Assembly (NCBI GenBank): GCA_019359615.1
Contig: JAHHHA010000026.1
Coordinates: 1 to 64,000 of the forward strand
Direction of reading: 5' to 3'
Length of the DNA stretch: 64,000 nucleotides
Source: Cyanosarcina radialis HA8281-LM2
Lineage (GTDB): Bacteria > Cyanobacteriota > Cyanobacteriia > Cyanobacteriales > CCAP-1448
A program made the position numbers and the translations under genes. Below, piece by piece: positions 26,362-34,605 of this stretch. Below the pieces are notes generated by a model. That model ran no database searches, was not told the DNA's origin, and was given only the letters and a program-made list of their open reading frames with translations. The number at the start of each line of letters is the position of its first letter. The stretch's first letter is position 1.

Positions 26362-26574
26362 TTAATTGCTATGACTTTGCTCGATTCGTTGCTGAATTAA
26401 TTGCTGTACCTTGGCTAAATCTTCTGGTGTTTGAGGATAGGGATGCCATCCTCGATCTTCAGGGTTAGCTTTAAAGCGATCGACAAATTTCTCGAAAGCT
26501 TCTTTTTCGTTCGGATGACTAACTATATAAGCTCTTAATTCAGCTTTGCTCATTTGCTCAAAATCTGGTTTCAT
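26362..26574 (-). CDS. DUF6887-like small protein
   Basis: A short acidic protein, 70 residues from the ATG at 26574 (MKPDFEQMSKAELRAYIVSH), or 75 from an ATG at 26589. The conserved core is MSKAELRAYIVSHPNEKEAF then FVDRFKANPE, characteristic of a small cyanobacterial family that is almost always paired with the gene upstream. The ATG at 26574 overlaps the upstream stop (ATGA), the arrangement seen in toxin-antitoxin-like pairs, so I prefer that start. The function is unknown. Confidence 0.7.
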   Translation of the reverse strand: MKPDFEQMSKAELRAYIVSHPNEKEAFEKFVDRFKANPEDRGWHPYPQTPEDLAKVQQLIQQRIEQSHSN

Positions 26575-26726
26575 GGCAGAAATATCCATGTACCTCCTCG
26601 ATCGATTTCAATTTCTAGTTCATCCCCCGCTAGGATGTAAATATTACCAGTGCGTTCGTCAAGACGTAATAAAACTATTGGTCGGTAAAAATTTGTCAAT
26701 GACTGACACAGGATGATACAAATCAT
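26571..26726 (-). CDS. DUF6888-like small protein (start uncertain)
   Basis: An unlisted minus-strand frame ends with TGA at 26571-26573, overlapping the start of the DUF6887-like gene. It reads CQSLTNFYRPIVLLRLDERT, then GNIYILAGDELEIEIDRGG and TWIFLP, the pattern of the family that accompanies DUF6887. The first ordinary start in frame is ATG at 26726, giving 51 residues. Similarity to the family extends upstream (LPTVEQG), where only an ATC at 26750 could start it, so the 5' end may be altered. The function is unknown. Confidence 0.6.
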   Translation of the reverse strand: MICIILCQSLTNFYRPIVLLRLDERTGNIYILAGDELEIEIDRGGTWIFLP

Positions 26727-26782
26727 CCCTTGTTCTACGGTAGGAAGGATAGCTGTACCTCGAAAACTTATTATTTATTTTA

Positions 26783-26911
26783 CTATGACAGCACTTGGCA
26801 CTGCGATATCGAATCCGGTCGATCGGCCGTAATTAAACCGTTGATGATTCCCGAACCCTGAGAGCCATTTGGACTTTTAATTCGCACGGTGATGACTTTG
26901 GCGATCGCCAC
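26783..26911 (-). pseudogene. Fragment resembling the N-terminus of a trypsin-like protease domain
   Basis: A 42-codon frame (GTG at 26911, TAG at 26783) reads VAIAKVITVRIKSPNGSQGS then GIINGLI. This is like the opening strand of cyanobacterial trypsin-like (S1) domains (AITVRI...GSGVI). Nothing of the catalytic triad follows, and the frame runs into the AATCCGG repeat at 26806-26820. It is best read as a gene remnant. The rest of 26751-26992 holds a second AATCCGG repeat at about 26928-26973 and no gene. Confidence 0.3.
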
Positions 26912-26976
26912 TCGGTTAGTAAGACAAAATCCGGTTTTTCAAACCATGAATCCAGCCCTCACATCAAATCCCAAGA
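26806..26976. repeat. Two AATCCGG-type repeat ends upstream of the DUF6888-like gene
   Basis: GATATCGAATCCGGTCGATC lies at 26804-26823 and AAAATCCGGTTTTTCAAACC at 26926-26945, the latter followed by ATGAATCCAGCCCTCAC. The second matches the left ends at 14250 and 59929; the first matches the type at 20778 and 55337. They flank the protease-like fragment. Confidence 0.5.
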
Positions 26977-26992
26977 TCTGAGTAACAGATCG

Positions 26993-27679
26993 CTACCAAG
27001 AAAGGGGTAGGAGTTGCTCTATCTCCAAATTTGATGCCACTTGGGCTAATTTGGTAAGGTCTGTTGGCTCTGTAAGATAAGGAATAACACCTAGTACGGG
27101 GATATTCGTTAAAGATTGAATGAGATCGATCGATGATAAGTCAGAAATTTCTGCCTCCGATCGCGGTTGCGTGCAGTTGAGAACGATCCCCTTGAGGTTA
27201 ACGCCAGCATGACGCGCCAAAGCAACGTTGGCCACAGCTTGAGCGATCGCCCCCAACTTTACTGGCACTACTAACACCGTTGGTAAGCCCCAATCTCTGG
27301 CCAGATCTGCCACCGTAATTTCCCAGGTGACGGGAGTTCCCAGCCCTCCTAAAGCTTCTACTAGTACCCAATCGCTTTGGCGGCGTAAAGTATCAAACGC
27401 CTGCCAAGCTAATTTCAAATCTACTTGTCGCCCTTCTTTATCGGCAGCAATTGGCGGAGCCAGCGGTGCTTGGAAATATAAGGGGGTAATCTCTTCTAAA
27501 GAGCGATCGAGATCGAACAGTCGAGCGTACAGTTCGCGATCGCCTGCTCCCGATTGAATTGGTTTCATCATTCCCAAACGGCGATCTCGAAGATAGGCTT
27601 GCCAATAAGCCGCCAAAGCAGTTGTCAAAACGGTTTTGCCGACTTCCGTATCGCTGCCAGTAATTAGTAAACCGTTGAT
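26993..27679 (-). CDS. bioD: Dethiobiotin synthetase, start codon unusual
   Basis: BioD closes the ureido ring of biotin using ATP and CO2. The open frame from the first ATG (27628) gives 211 residues but misses the P-loop. Upstream in the same frame is GLLITGSDTEVGKTVLTTAL, the expected BioD N-terminus with its Walker A. No ATG, GTG or TTG precedes it: the frame begins after a TAA and runs through GTTCAGA heptamer repeats (27689-27722). The most natural start by alignment is ATC at 27677-27679, where ATG would be expected. Other motifs (MKPIQSGAGD, VEALGGLGTP) are intact. The gene may use a rare start or be impaired. Confidence 0.8.
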   Translation of the reverse strand: MNGLLITGSDTEVGKTVLTTALAAYWQAYLRDRRLGMMKPIQSGAGDRELYARLFDLDRSLEEITPLYFQAPLAPPIAADKEGRQVDLKLAWQAFDTLRRQSDWVLVEALGGLGTPVTWEITVADLARDWGLPTVLVVPVKLGAIAQAVANVALARHAGVNLKGIVLNCTQPRSEAEISDLSSIDLIQSLTNIPVLGVIPYLTEPTDLTKLAQVASNLEIEQLLPLSW

Positions 27680-27725
27680 GTTTGATTCTGAACTTCTGAA
27701 CTTCTGTATTCTGAACTCCTTTTAA

Positions 27726-29150
27726 TTAGTAAGCATTTGTTCCTTGGAACCAGACTAAGAAAGTCCGCAAGATAATTTCAAAATCCAAGGATAAAGACCA
27801 TCTCTTCATGTAATCGAGATCGTATTCTATCCGTTTTTTCATTTTATCGATCGTATCTGTCTCGCCCCTAAATCCATGAACTTGGGCCCAGCCAGTAATT
27901 CCAGGCTTTACCTTATGACGCAGCATATAACCGCTAATTAGCCGCCGATAGTGTTCGTTGTGCGCTACCGCATGAGGTCGAGGACCGACAATACTCATCC
28001 GCCCTTGGAGAACGTTAATAAATTGCGGTAACTCATCTAAAGAAGTTCGGCGCAGTAACGCCCCCACTCTGGTAACTCTAGGATCGTTTTTCTGGGCTTG
28101 GGTTACTGTATCGTCATTTTCAGCTACCGTCATCGAGCGGAATTTATATACCAAGATTTCTTGACCGTTAAATCCATAACGTCGCTGCTTGAATAGCACT
28201 GGCCCCGGAGAATCTAACTTAATCGCAATTGAAATTGCGATCATAATTGGTGAGAGCATCGCCAAGGCCAAGCTGCCAACAATGATATCTACAGTCCGTT
28301 TCAAGAAGTATTGAATTTCCGAAAAAGGTATTTCCCAAAGGGGAATTACAGGTACGCCGTTAATTTCGTAATATCTCGCCTGCATTAAATTCAGATCTGC
28401 CATCAAAATGTTGGGCACGAAGTAGACGCAAGCTGTAGTGTCTCGCAAAGACTCGATTAAAACTCGAATTTGGTATTCGTCATCGCTAGAACCCGTGAGA
28501 TACACGATCTCAATATTGCGATCGCGAACGTATTCCGGGAGTTCTTTGAGTTTGCCGAGTAATTTAGTTCCCTGCAACGGTCTGGGAGCAGAAGGAATCT
28601 TATCGTCAAAGAAGCCATGCAACTCAATTCCCAGTTCGGGAGTTTTTGATAGCTGCCTGCCCAAATATTGGCTGACTTTGCTGATACCAACAATGACAGC
28701 ACTTCGGTTGTTGCGCCCCGCCAAGCGAAAATGCCGCAACATTTTCCAGATAGCTAAATGAATTGAAAATAAACTAATAGGAACTAACCCTACCCAGGAT
28801 AACAAAATGGCACGGGAAAATTCTTCTGAAGTCTTAGTAATGTATCCTAAAAACAACAGAATGCCGACTACTAATGCCCAACCGAGAAATATTTTGGTTA
28901 TAATTGCCTTGGGAGGATTAGCGCGATAAGAATGATATGCTCCTGTAGCGCCAAAAACTAAAAATATCAGCAGAAAGCTAACAATTGATAGCACCCGATA
29001 AGGAACTCTAAATGACTCTTCTTGCAATTCCAGCAGAGCCAACAACCAAAGCACAGCAATCGCCGGATCTAGCCACCGTTGTATAAGGCTGATTGCCGAA
29101 GCATTATCCTTTAGTAGGTTGTATGGCATCTTTGATTTCTTAACCAGCAT
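27726..29150 (-). CDS. Polyprenyl-phosphate hexose-1-phosphate transferase (WcaJ/WbaP type)
   Basis: This membrane enzyme moves a sugar-1-phosphate, usually glucose-1-phosphate, to undecaprenyl phosphate to start exopolysaccharide repeat synthesis. The 474-residue protein has four N-terminal transmembrane helices and a central Rossmann-like CoA-binding-type domain (SAVIVGISKVSQYLGRQL). A further membrane helix (about 285-305) follows. The C-terminal catalytic domain has the family phrases LFKQRRYGFNG, YKFRSM, RVTRVGALLRRTSLDELPQF, SIVGPRPHAV and VKPGITGWAQVHGFRGET. Two starts are possible (29150 or 29129). It is upstream of bioD on the same strand. Confidence 0.92.
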   Translation of the reverse strand: MLVKKSKMPYNLLKDNASAISLIQRWLDPAIAVLWLLALLELQEESFRVPYRVLSIVSFLLIFLVFGATGAYHSYRANPPKAIITKIFLGWALVVGILLFLGYITKTSEEFSRAILLSWVGLVPISLFSIHLAIWKMLRHFRLAGRNNRSAVIVGISKVSQYLGRQLSKTPELGIELHGFFDDKIPSAPRPLQGTKLLGKLKELPEYVRDRNIEIVYLTGSSDDEYQIRVLIESLRDTTACVYFVPNILMADLNLMQARYYEINGVPVIPLWEIPFSEIQYFLKRTVDIIVGSLALAMLSPIMIAISIAIKLDSPGPVLFKQRRYGFNGQEILVYKFRSMTVAENDDTVTQAQKNDPRVTRVGALLRRTSLDELPQFINVLQGRMSIVGPRPHAVAHNEHYRRLISGYMLRHKVKPGITGWAQVHGFRGETDTIDKMKKRIEYDLDYMKRWSLSLDFEIILRTFLVWFQGTNAY

Positions 29151-29830
29151 AAGCAGTTAAATATTGAGTTGTAAAGTTTTATTGGCGATCGATCGCTTCT
29201 TGGAAGCTGACACTACGCAGTAACGCCATAACGCATCCGCTGTTCTTACTCCCTTTTCTACCTCTCTTCCCCCATTTCTTTACCTCCCAAACTTGAGAGC
29301 GAGGTTTGCCTGCTAGGGCTAGGTAAGAAAAAAGAGCTTTTTCTTCAGCGAATTTGGTATCGCTTAGCTCCGAGAGCTATAGAGTTGTTCAAAAACGAGT
29401 AACCTCTGATACATAAACTGCCTCCGCCATAAGTAACTATTTCCCTATATTGAATTTGCCCAGTTTAAAGTTGAAAATTACTAGCATTATAAATAAACTT
29501 TTATATAGATAATATAAGATTAATGTAACAAAAGATCTAAAATGCTAAAAATATACCTCTTTTATGACTTTAAAGAGTCAGTAAAGGTTCCCGTAAATAA
29601 TAAAAAGATAATAATAGAGCGCTCGACTCTCGGAAATATTATCGCCGATCGAGCCTAATAAGCGCGTGTTTTGCCGCGATCGAACTAAGATCGACAGTTA
29701 GCGTTTTGAACCAGACGGTGTTATCCAATAACAAAAGAGGCAGGGATATCTTCTTCTCTGCCTCAGAAATCATATCTGGCTATGCCCTGACTTCGACCCA
29801 AGACCCAATAGTTAATGAAAGCTTAACTAC
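29151..29830. other. Long AT-rich spacer with a terminator hairpin
   Basis: No gene is supported in this stretch of 680 bp. It is AT-rich around 29440-29640. It contains a small inverted repeat AAGAAAAAAGAGCTTTTTCTT near 29327-29347 and, at its right end, a hairpin that would terminate the minus-strand GTPase gene. A promoter for the sugar transferase must lie in its left part, but no element is clear enough to name. Confidence 0.5.
29733..29764 (-). terminator. Rho-independent terminator after the DUF697 GTPase gene
   Basis: On the minus strand GAGGCAG (29764-29758) pairs with CTGCCTC (29743-29737) across a 14-nt loop and is followed by TTTTGT. It lies about 65 bp downstream of the GTPase stop. 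Confidence 0.6.
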
Positions 29831-31330
29831 TTAACTAGCTGTTTGCTCGATCGCGGCTTGGGGTTGAAGCGATGCTGGCAAAATTCGCGCTGCTGCTTGC
29901 TGGGCAAAAGATTGCAACAGAGCCAACCGTTGATTTTGTTGAAAAACTTTTTGCAGCGTTTCGCCCAACTTGTCAAAATTCAACAAATGAGACTCGGCGT
30001 TAGGTTCCTGTGCTTGGAAGTATTCGATCGAGCTTAACCCTGCCAATCGCGTCAGATAAGCGGCACTGACTCCTTGCACCAGGCCTCCAGCCGCGAAGGT
30101 GACAGCATTACTTTTAAGGATGCTAGCGATCGTCGAGGTGGAAAGCTCGACTAAACCTAACTTCAGCATCAGTTTTCCTAGCGTTTCAGCCATCGTTTGG
30201 GCTTGAGAGAAAGAAAACTTTTGCTGGTAAATCGCAGCCAAATCCATTACCAGTTGGGCGTTAATCGCCGCAGCGGCTAACAAGTCCAGGGCTGGAACTG
30301 GGTTAGCGCCTGCGGTGGCAGCAGCAATCCACTGATATTGCTCGACCACTGGTAGGGCGCGATCGCGTCTGACTCCATTTAAGATTTCTTTGGCTTCGGC
30401 TTTAAGGGCAACAGCCGATCGCCATGTACTAGCCCAAACTAACTGCTGCCTTTCTTGAGTTAAGATATCACCCAATCGGGGCGCGAGATTTAACAGATCT
30501 GAATTCGGCTGCTCCATCCATTCTTTGATAGTGCCATCAGCTTGATGCTGCCTTACTTTTACCTGCCCAGGTGCAGCCGCGATCGACACTACATCTTCTG
30601 GTTTCAGAATTCCAGCAGTGCGTTTCTGTAATTGTTGTCGCAGCAAGGCTCTTTCTTCTGGTAAATACTGGTCTTGTTTGTTAAAAACCAGCAGCATTCG
30701 TTGGTGTTCTGCTGCCGCTTGCTGCAAAAGTTGAAACTCAGACTCAGTTAGATCGCCAGCGATGAGGAATAATAGCAAGTCGCAGGGAAAGGGAGAGGGG
30801 GAGAGGGGGAGAGGGGGAGAGGGGGAAGATTTTTTATCTTCCTTTGCTTCGTCTGTAGCAACAAATAATGCTGGCGTTTCTGTGAAGGTAATTTTCCTGT
30901 GCTGTTGAGGTAGCCAATTAGACTCTAACTCTTTAATCAGAGCGGTTTTTCCCATGTTTTTCCCACCAGCTACTACCAGATGTAATTCCTGTCGTTCCAA
31001 ATCGGCAGTTACTTTGGCAACTTGCTGGCGAAGGGAAGCGATCGCTTCGGCATCTGATGTTTCAGATTCGAGTTGGTCGATGGCCAAATTAGCTCGATCG
31101 ATCTCTCCTTCCACGGTTTCGCGGGCCAAGGGGGCTGCTAAAGGGGATAAATCTATGGAGGCAACCTTGTGGGATTGGAACCACCAACAACCAGCACCGA
31201 GAGCGATCGCAGCTAATACGACATACTCACCCATGTCCATCAGCGAATGCTGGAAACTTTCTAGCATCCACAGCCCAAACGACAGAATAATTCCACCAAC
31301 TAAAATCGGACGACGCAATGCTAACGCCAT
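29831..31330 (-). CDS. GTPase with C-terminal DUF697 domain
   Basis: A 499-residue membrane-associated GTPase. Two N-terminal transmembrane segments (about 10-50) precede a G domain with P-loop GGKNMGKTALIKE (about 124), a G3-like LFLIAGD region and an NKQD G4 motif (LLVFNKQDQY). The C-terminal DUF697 part is hydrophobic and Ala-rich (AAATAGANPVPALDLLAAAA). This architecture is a common cyanobacterial family of unknown function. A low-complexity stretch SSPSPPLPLSPSPFPC in the G domain is encoded by GGGGGAGA tandem repeats (about 30786-30832) and is likely a repeat insertion in a surface loop. Confidence 0.85.
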   Translation of the reverse strand: MALALRRPILVGGIILSFGLWMLESFQHSLMDMGEYVVLAAIALGAGCWWFQSHKVASIDLSPLAAPLARETVEGEIDRANLAIDQLESETSDAEAIASLRQQVAKVTADLERQELHLVVAGGKNMGKTALIKELESNWLPQQHRKITFTETPALFVATDEAKEDKKSSPSPPLPLSPSPFPCDLLLFLIAGDLTESEFQLLQQAAAEHQRMLLVFNKQDQYLPEERALLRQQLQKRTAGILKPEDVVSIAAAPGQVKVRQHQADGTIKEWMEQPNSDLLNLAPRLGDILTQERQQLVWASTWRSAVALKAEAKEILNGVRRDRALPVVEQYQWIAAATAGANPVPALDLLAAAAINAQLVMDLAAIYQQKFSFSQAQTMAETLGKLMLKLGLVELSTSTIASILKSNAVTFAAGGLVQGVSAAYLTRLAGLSSIEYFQAQEPNAESHLLNFDKLGETLQKVFQQNQRLALLQSFAQQAAARILPASLQPQAAIEQTAS

Positions 31331-31395
31331 TTTTCCCTCATTCCTGCTTCACACATCACAGTTGGAATAGTTTCAAGACCAGCATAAAACAAAAT

Positions 31396-31422
31396 CCCTG
31401 CAAGTATCTTCTACTTCCAGGG
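31396..31422 (-). terminator. Terminator hairpin downstream of tRNA-fMet
   Basis: On the minus strand CCCTGGAAGTA pairs with TACTTGCAGGG across GAAGA (plus-strand arms CCCTG at 31396-31400 and CAGGG at 31418-31422), followed by ATTTTGTTTTA. It sits about 20 bp after the CCA end of the tRNA. Confidence 0.65.
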
Positions 31423-31440
31423 ATAGTTTTTTTCTTTTAT

Positions 31441-31517
<77 letters not shown>

Positions 31518-31559
31518 TCAACCTTTCTAGTATAACCACATATTTCCCAAAGCTGCAAC

Positions 31560-31712
31560 TACAAGTTCAGAATTTAATGAGTTCAGGAGTTCAGAATGTA
31601 GAGACGCGAGATCTCGCGGCTTTACAGGATTTCAGAAGTGTGGAGTGTGGAGTTGTTAATTGTCAGTTGTTAATCTGCTCCCCATCTCCCCATCTCCCCC
31701 TCTCCCCTCGGC
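31560..31712. repeat. Mixed repeats upstream of tRNA-fMet
   Basis: The region holds GTTCAGA heptamer-like units (31564-31597), a GTAGAGACGCGAGATCTCGCG palindrome (31598-31625, with 14 bp CGCGAGATCTCGCG perfect) and CCCCATCTCCCC tandem units (31679-31709). All three families recur in the window. Confidence 0.6.
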
Positions 31713-32666
31713 TCACAGAATCGATAATTCTCCGATGACTTCGAGACGGCTAAATTCACCTATCGTCATAAATTTCTCTGTGAGGTTTTCCGCCACCGTC
31801 GGGCCGATCCAGCCTAATTGCTTCAACAACTGAATCGCTACGGCGTGTTTGGCCCGGTTAGCTCCATCTGTGACTTTAATTGCCAACCCCATGCCCTCGC
31901 CAATCCGCCCGACGCATTGCACGCCTTCGGCTCCAGACTTACTGACCAATTCTCCTTGGGTTAATTGCATGATTTGGGTGTCAAACATCTCATTGCCAGC
32001 CACCAATACTGGATGATGAGTCATAGCCCTGACGATCCGCTCCATGTCCAAACTGTCTCCAGAGGCTAGTTGAGCGTAGAGAGCAGCCATTTGATCCAAT
32101 TGCATTAAATAAGTCGGAGCGCCGCAGTTATCGCGAGCGCCAATAAACTCTTCGGCAGGCATCCGCAGCAACTCAGCTACTTTACTCAAGATCAGCTTTT
32201 GAACTGGATGCTGGCGCTGCAAGTAAGTAGTAAGCGGCCAATTGCGTTGCTGGCAGACGGCTAACATCCCTGCGTGTTTCCCAGAGCAGTTGTATTCTAG
32301 TGGGCTGCGTTTGCCTGGGGGAATGGGACACTGGAGGGCTGATGGATCGATATCGCAACGCCATAAGACGTTAAAAACTTGCCTGGTTTGCTCGACCGTA
32401 CCTTGATGGGAACTACAGATAATTGCTAAGTCTCTATCTGTAAGTTGATAGCGTTCTAAAGTCCCAGTGGTAGTTACGGCTAGGGCTTGAACGGGTTTCA
32501 GGGCAGAGCGAACGAACGCAGTTGTTTCGGCATTACCCGCACTCAATAAAACCCGCCCGCGATTGTCGCAAACAATGGCTTGGACTTGATGAGTCGATTC
32601 TACAATTCCTTCTCGCAGCAAGCGGACTTCTAGTTCTGGTGTTTGAGTTCTTTTTCCCCGTGTCAT
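31713..32666 (-). CDS. L-asparaginase (Rhizobium etli type)
   Basis: A 317-residue asparaginase of the class related to Rhizobium etli ReAV, which deamidates asparagine to aspartate. The N-terminal active-site Ser/Lys region is SALKPVQALAV, and the Cys/Ser/Lys region is YNCSGKHAGMLAVCQQ; CSSHQG also matches the family. The C-terminus (GMGLAIKVTDGANRAKHAVA) is typical. It is the last gene in a minus-strand run with CGLD27, rsfS and yqeK, an arrangement seen in other cyanobacteria. The repeat AATTATGAATTATGAATT lies just upstream (about 32670-32698). Confidence 0.88.
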   Translation of the reverse strand: MTRGKRTQTPELEVRLLREGIVESTHQVQAIVCDNRGRVLLSAGNAETTAFVRSALKPVQALAVTTTGTLERYQLTDRDLAIICSSHQGTVEQTRQVFNVLWRCDIDPSALQCPIPPGKRSPLEYNCSGKHAGMLAVCQQRNWPLTTYLQRQHPVQKLILSKVAELLRMPAEEFIGARDNCGAPTYLMQLDQMAALYAQLASGDSLDMERIVRAMTHHPVLVAGNEMFDTQIMQLTQGELVSKSGAEGVQCVGRIGEGMGLAIKVTDGANRAKHAVAIQLLKQLGWIGPTVAENLTEKFMTIGEFSRLEVIGELSIL

Positions 32667-32806
32667 CTGAATTATGAATTATGAATTATGAATTATGAAA
32701 ATCCCGTAGATACAGCAATAGGGATTCAGGCTAGAGGAAGATGCTTAAAGATAGATGGTTGGGCGCTACTCTCTATGCCTTAATTAGTTTATTGCCAACG
32801 ATCGCT

Positions 32807-33307
32807 CTAAAGAAATATCCAAACCAAGGCAACCAGACCAAGAAATAGAGCCTGGACGATAAAAGTGCGCTGGAGCCGTTGCAGTATCGGTTGAACTTCA
32901 TACGTAACGATCAAGCGATCGCGGGCTAAGATTTCTGGGGTCTTTTGCCAGGTTTGCCCATCATACCAACCAGACTCCTCATAAGCTACTGTCTCGCCCC
33001 CCAGGCGATCGCGCACGTAAAACCAGCCTAAGTATAGCCGCAGCAGCACCAACGCGACCGATAAATCAGCCCCGCCAGCACTAGCCAAGATAAATTGGAC
33101 TGGGTGTTTTGCTACTGGGAAACTCGCGGCTGCCAGCGGTGCCACTAACAAGCAACTACCAAAACCGATCCAAACTAACTTTCTCAAGTATTTAGGCAAA
33201 TCTGATGCCGGACAGGAAAAAAAACAAGATGCCTGCAATTGTTGGTACTCATTAATCGGTTGTTGTTCGGCTGGAACTGGACAATCAAAAACTGAAGACC
33301 CCATCAC
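32807..33307 (-). CDS. CGLD27-like (DUF1230) membrane protein
   Basis: A 166-residue protein with Cys/Pro-rich N-terminus (VFDCPVPAEQQPINEYQQLQ), three predicted membrane helices (about 43-65, 75-98, 148-166) and a loop GGETVAYEESGWYDGQTWQK. This is the pattern of the CGLD27 family conserved in cyanobacteria, algae and plants; in Chlamydomonas and Arabidopsis it has been linked to chloroplast iron or photoprotection. The molecular function is not established. Tandem TAATAGG repeats (33310-33337) lie upstream, between it and rsfS. Confidence 0.82.
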   Translation of the reverse strand: MMGSSVFDCPVPAEQQPINEYQQLQASCFFSCPASDLPKYLRKLVWIGFGSCLLVAPLAAASFPVAKHPVQFILASAGGADLSVALVLLRLYLGWFYVRDRLGGETVAYEESGWYDGQTWQKTPEILARDRLIVTYEVQPILQRLQRTFIVQALFLGLVALVWIFL

Positions 33308-33353
33308 AAGTTAGGTAATAGGTAATAGGTAATAGGTAGGAGCATTGACGGTT

Positions 33354-33767
33354 TTAGTCTCCATTACTTAGAAATTTGATGCTTTCGGCATGGCTCCAAA
33401 AAGCTTCCAAATTATAAAATTCTCGCTCTTGTGGTAATAAAATGTGAACGATCGCGTCTCCATAGTCCAGCAGTACCCAAGTTCCTTCTGCCATTCCTTC
33501 TACTCGCAGTGGCTGCTGCTGCCATACCTTTTCGACTTCATCTTGAATAGATTGAGAGATCGCTCTGACCTGGACGCGCGAGAACCCAGTAATCGTGACA
33601 AAATAATCTGCCAGGTACGACACTTCGCCTACCTTGAGAGCGACGATATCGCCGCCTTTGCGATCGTCAGCTGCCCGAACGATGGTTGAAACTAAATCGT
33701 AACTTGTTGCCTCTTTTGCTTCATTAATCGTGACTAGTTTTGAGGTAGTAGGATAATTTTTTACCAT
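33354..33767 (-). CDS. rsfS: Ribosome silencing factor
   Basis: RsfS binds ribosomal protein uL14 and blocks subunit joining when nutrients are short. The 137-residue protein has the family core: DDRKGGDIVALKVGEVSYLA, DYFVTITGFSRVQVRAISQS, then WVLLDYGDAIVHILLPQERE and FYNLEAFWSHA. It starts with ATG at 33767 with about 20 residues before the core. It lies between yqeK and the CGLD27 gene, the conserved bacterial order yqeK-rsfS. Confidence 0.93.
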   Translation of the reverse strand: MVKNYPTTSKLVTINEAKEATSYDLVSTIVRAADDRKGGDIVALKVGEVSYLADYFVTITGFSRVQVRAISQSIQDEVEKVWQQQPLRVEGMAEGTWVLLDYGDAIVHILLPQEREFYNLEAFWSHAESIKFLSNGD

Positions 33768-33789
33768 TAAGCTCGATATTCCTTTCTCG

Positions 33790-34030
33790 CAATTAATTAT
33801 TACTAACTTCAGACGTTTGTATGGGTGTAAATCTTGGGGGAACTACTTCTGACTTTTACTCTTTGACCAAAAATAAGCGGATACAAGATTCTCCTGTTGA
33901 GGGGCAAAGTTTTTTGGTAGGAGTTTAACACCTCGACTGCGCTTGGTGTTGACCCTTCGGCTACGCTCAGGATCGAGCTTATTCCAAAAAACAATTTTTG
34001 ACTTTTGACTTTTGACTTTTGACTTGATTT
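33790..34030. repeat. Composite dispersed repeats invading the 3' end of yqeK
   Basis: GACTTTT units (about 33999-34027) and CGACTGCGCTTGGTGTTGACCC followed by TTCGGCTACGCTCAGGATCG (about 33932-33977) are simple or dispersed repeats. The GACTTTT run encodes the end of YqeK (QVKSQKSKVKN). AGTCAAA units of the same kind are at 38425-38460. Confidence 0.6.
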
Positions 34031-34605
34031 GACTGCTTTCGATCGGCAATTTCCATTGCCCAATTCCTAGTTTTAATCGTGCGAGGGTGAATGAGGCAGC
34101 GGCTATCTAACAAATATTTGAGAGAATAATCGCAGGTTTTCCAGACAGCTTTGTGTAGTTCTTGCCAGCTAATCTGTCGCAGTTTTTCTAACTCAGTCGT
34201 ACTGCCGCGCCCAGGTTCTAAAGAATCAGCTAAAAACACGATACAACTGAGCAAATCCATTCCAGGACTGCCTAAGGTATGATTTTTAATTGCTTGTAAA
34301 ACTTCTTCATCTTTAATTCCAAATTGCTCTCTAGCGACGATCGCGCTGACGTTAGCGTGTAACAGATGGGGATTAGCAATATCTACAGGATCTAATTCTA
34401 AGCCTTCTGCTTGCGCCATTTGCAACAGTTTTTGGGGTTTGAAGTATTTAGCCAGATCGTGCATCAATCCTGCTCTGGCAGCTTTTTCTTCATCTAGGTG
34501 GTAATGACGAGCTAAGGCGATCGCCATCTGCTCGACTCCTAGAATATGTTGTAGCCGTGAAGCCGGAACGTTATCTGCTAACCAGGCTAAAACCTGTTGG
34601 CGCAT
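33979..34605 (-). CDS. yqeK: HD-domain bis(5'-nucleosyl)-tetraphosphatase, YqeK family
   Basis: YqeK hydrolyses diadenosine tetraphosphate symmetrically using an HD metal site. The 208-residue protein shows H20 (RLQHILGVEQMA), the HD pair H49/D50 in GLMHDLAKYF, LLHANVSAIVA and NHTLGSPGMDLLSCIVFLAD SLEP-type segments. The family usually ends soon after the LDSRCLIHPRT region. The last 20 residues (KQSNQVKSQKSKVKN then CFLE) are encoded by a GACTTTT tandem repeat, so the C-terminus looks extended by a repeat insertion. It is upstream of rsfS in the same run. Confidence 0.9.
   Translation of the reverse strand: MRQQVLAWLADNVPASRLQHILGVEQMAIALARHYHLDEEKAARAGLMHDLAKYFKPQKLLQMAQAEGLELDPVDIANPHLLHANVSAIVAREQFGIKDEEVLQAIKNHTLGSPGMDLLSCIVFLADSLEPGRGSTTELEKLRQISWQELHKAVWKTCDYSLKYLLDSRCLIHPRTIKTRNWAMEIADRKQSNQVKSQKSKVKNCFLE

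Noticed and set aside
30780-30835. Possible CRISPR-like array in the GGGGGAGA and CTCGCCCT tracts
   Set aside because: The units are 7-8 bases with no spacers; these are simple tandem repeats, and no cas genes are present.
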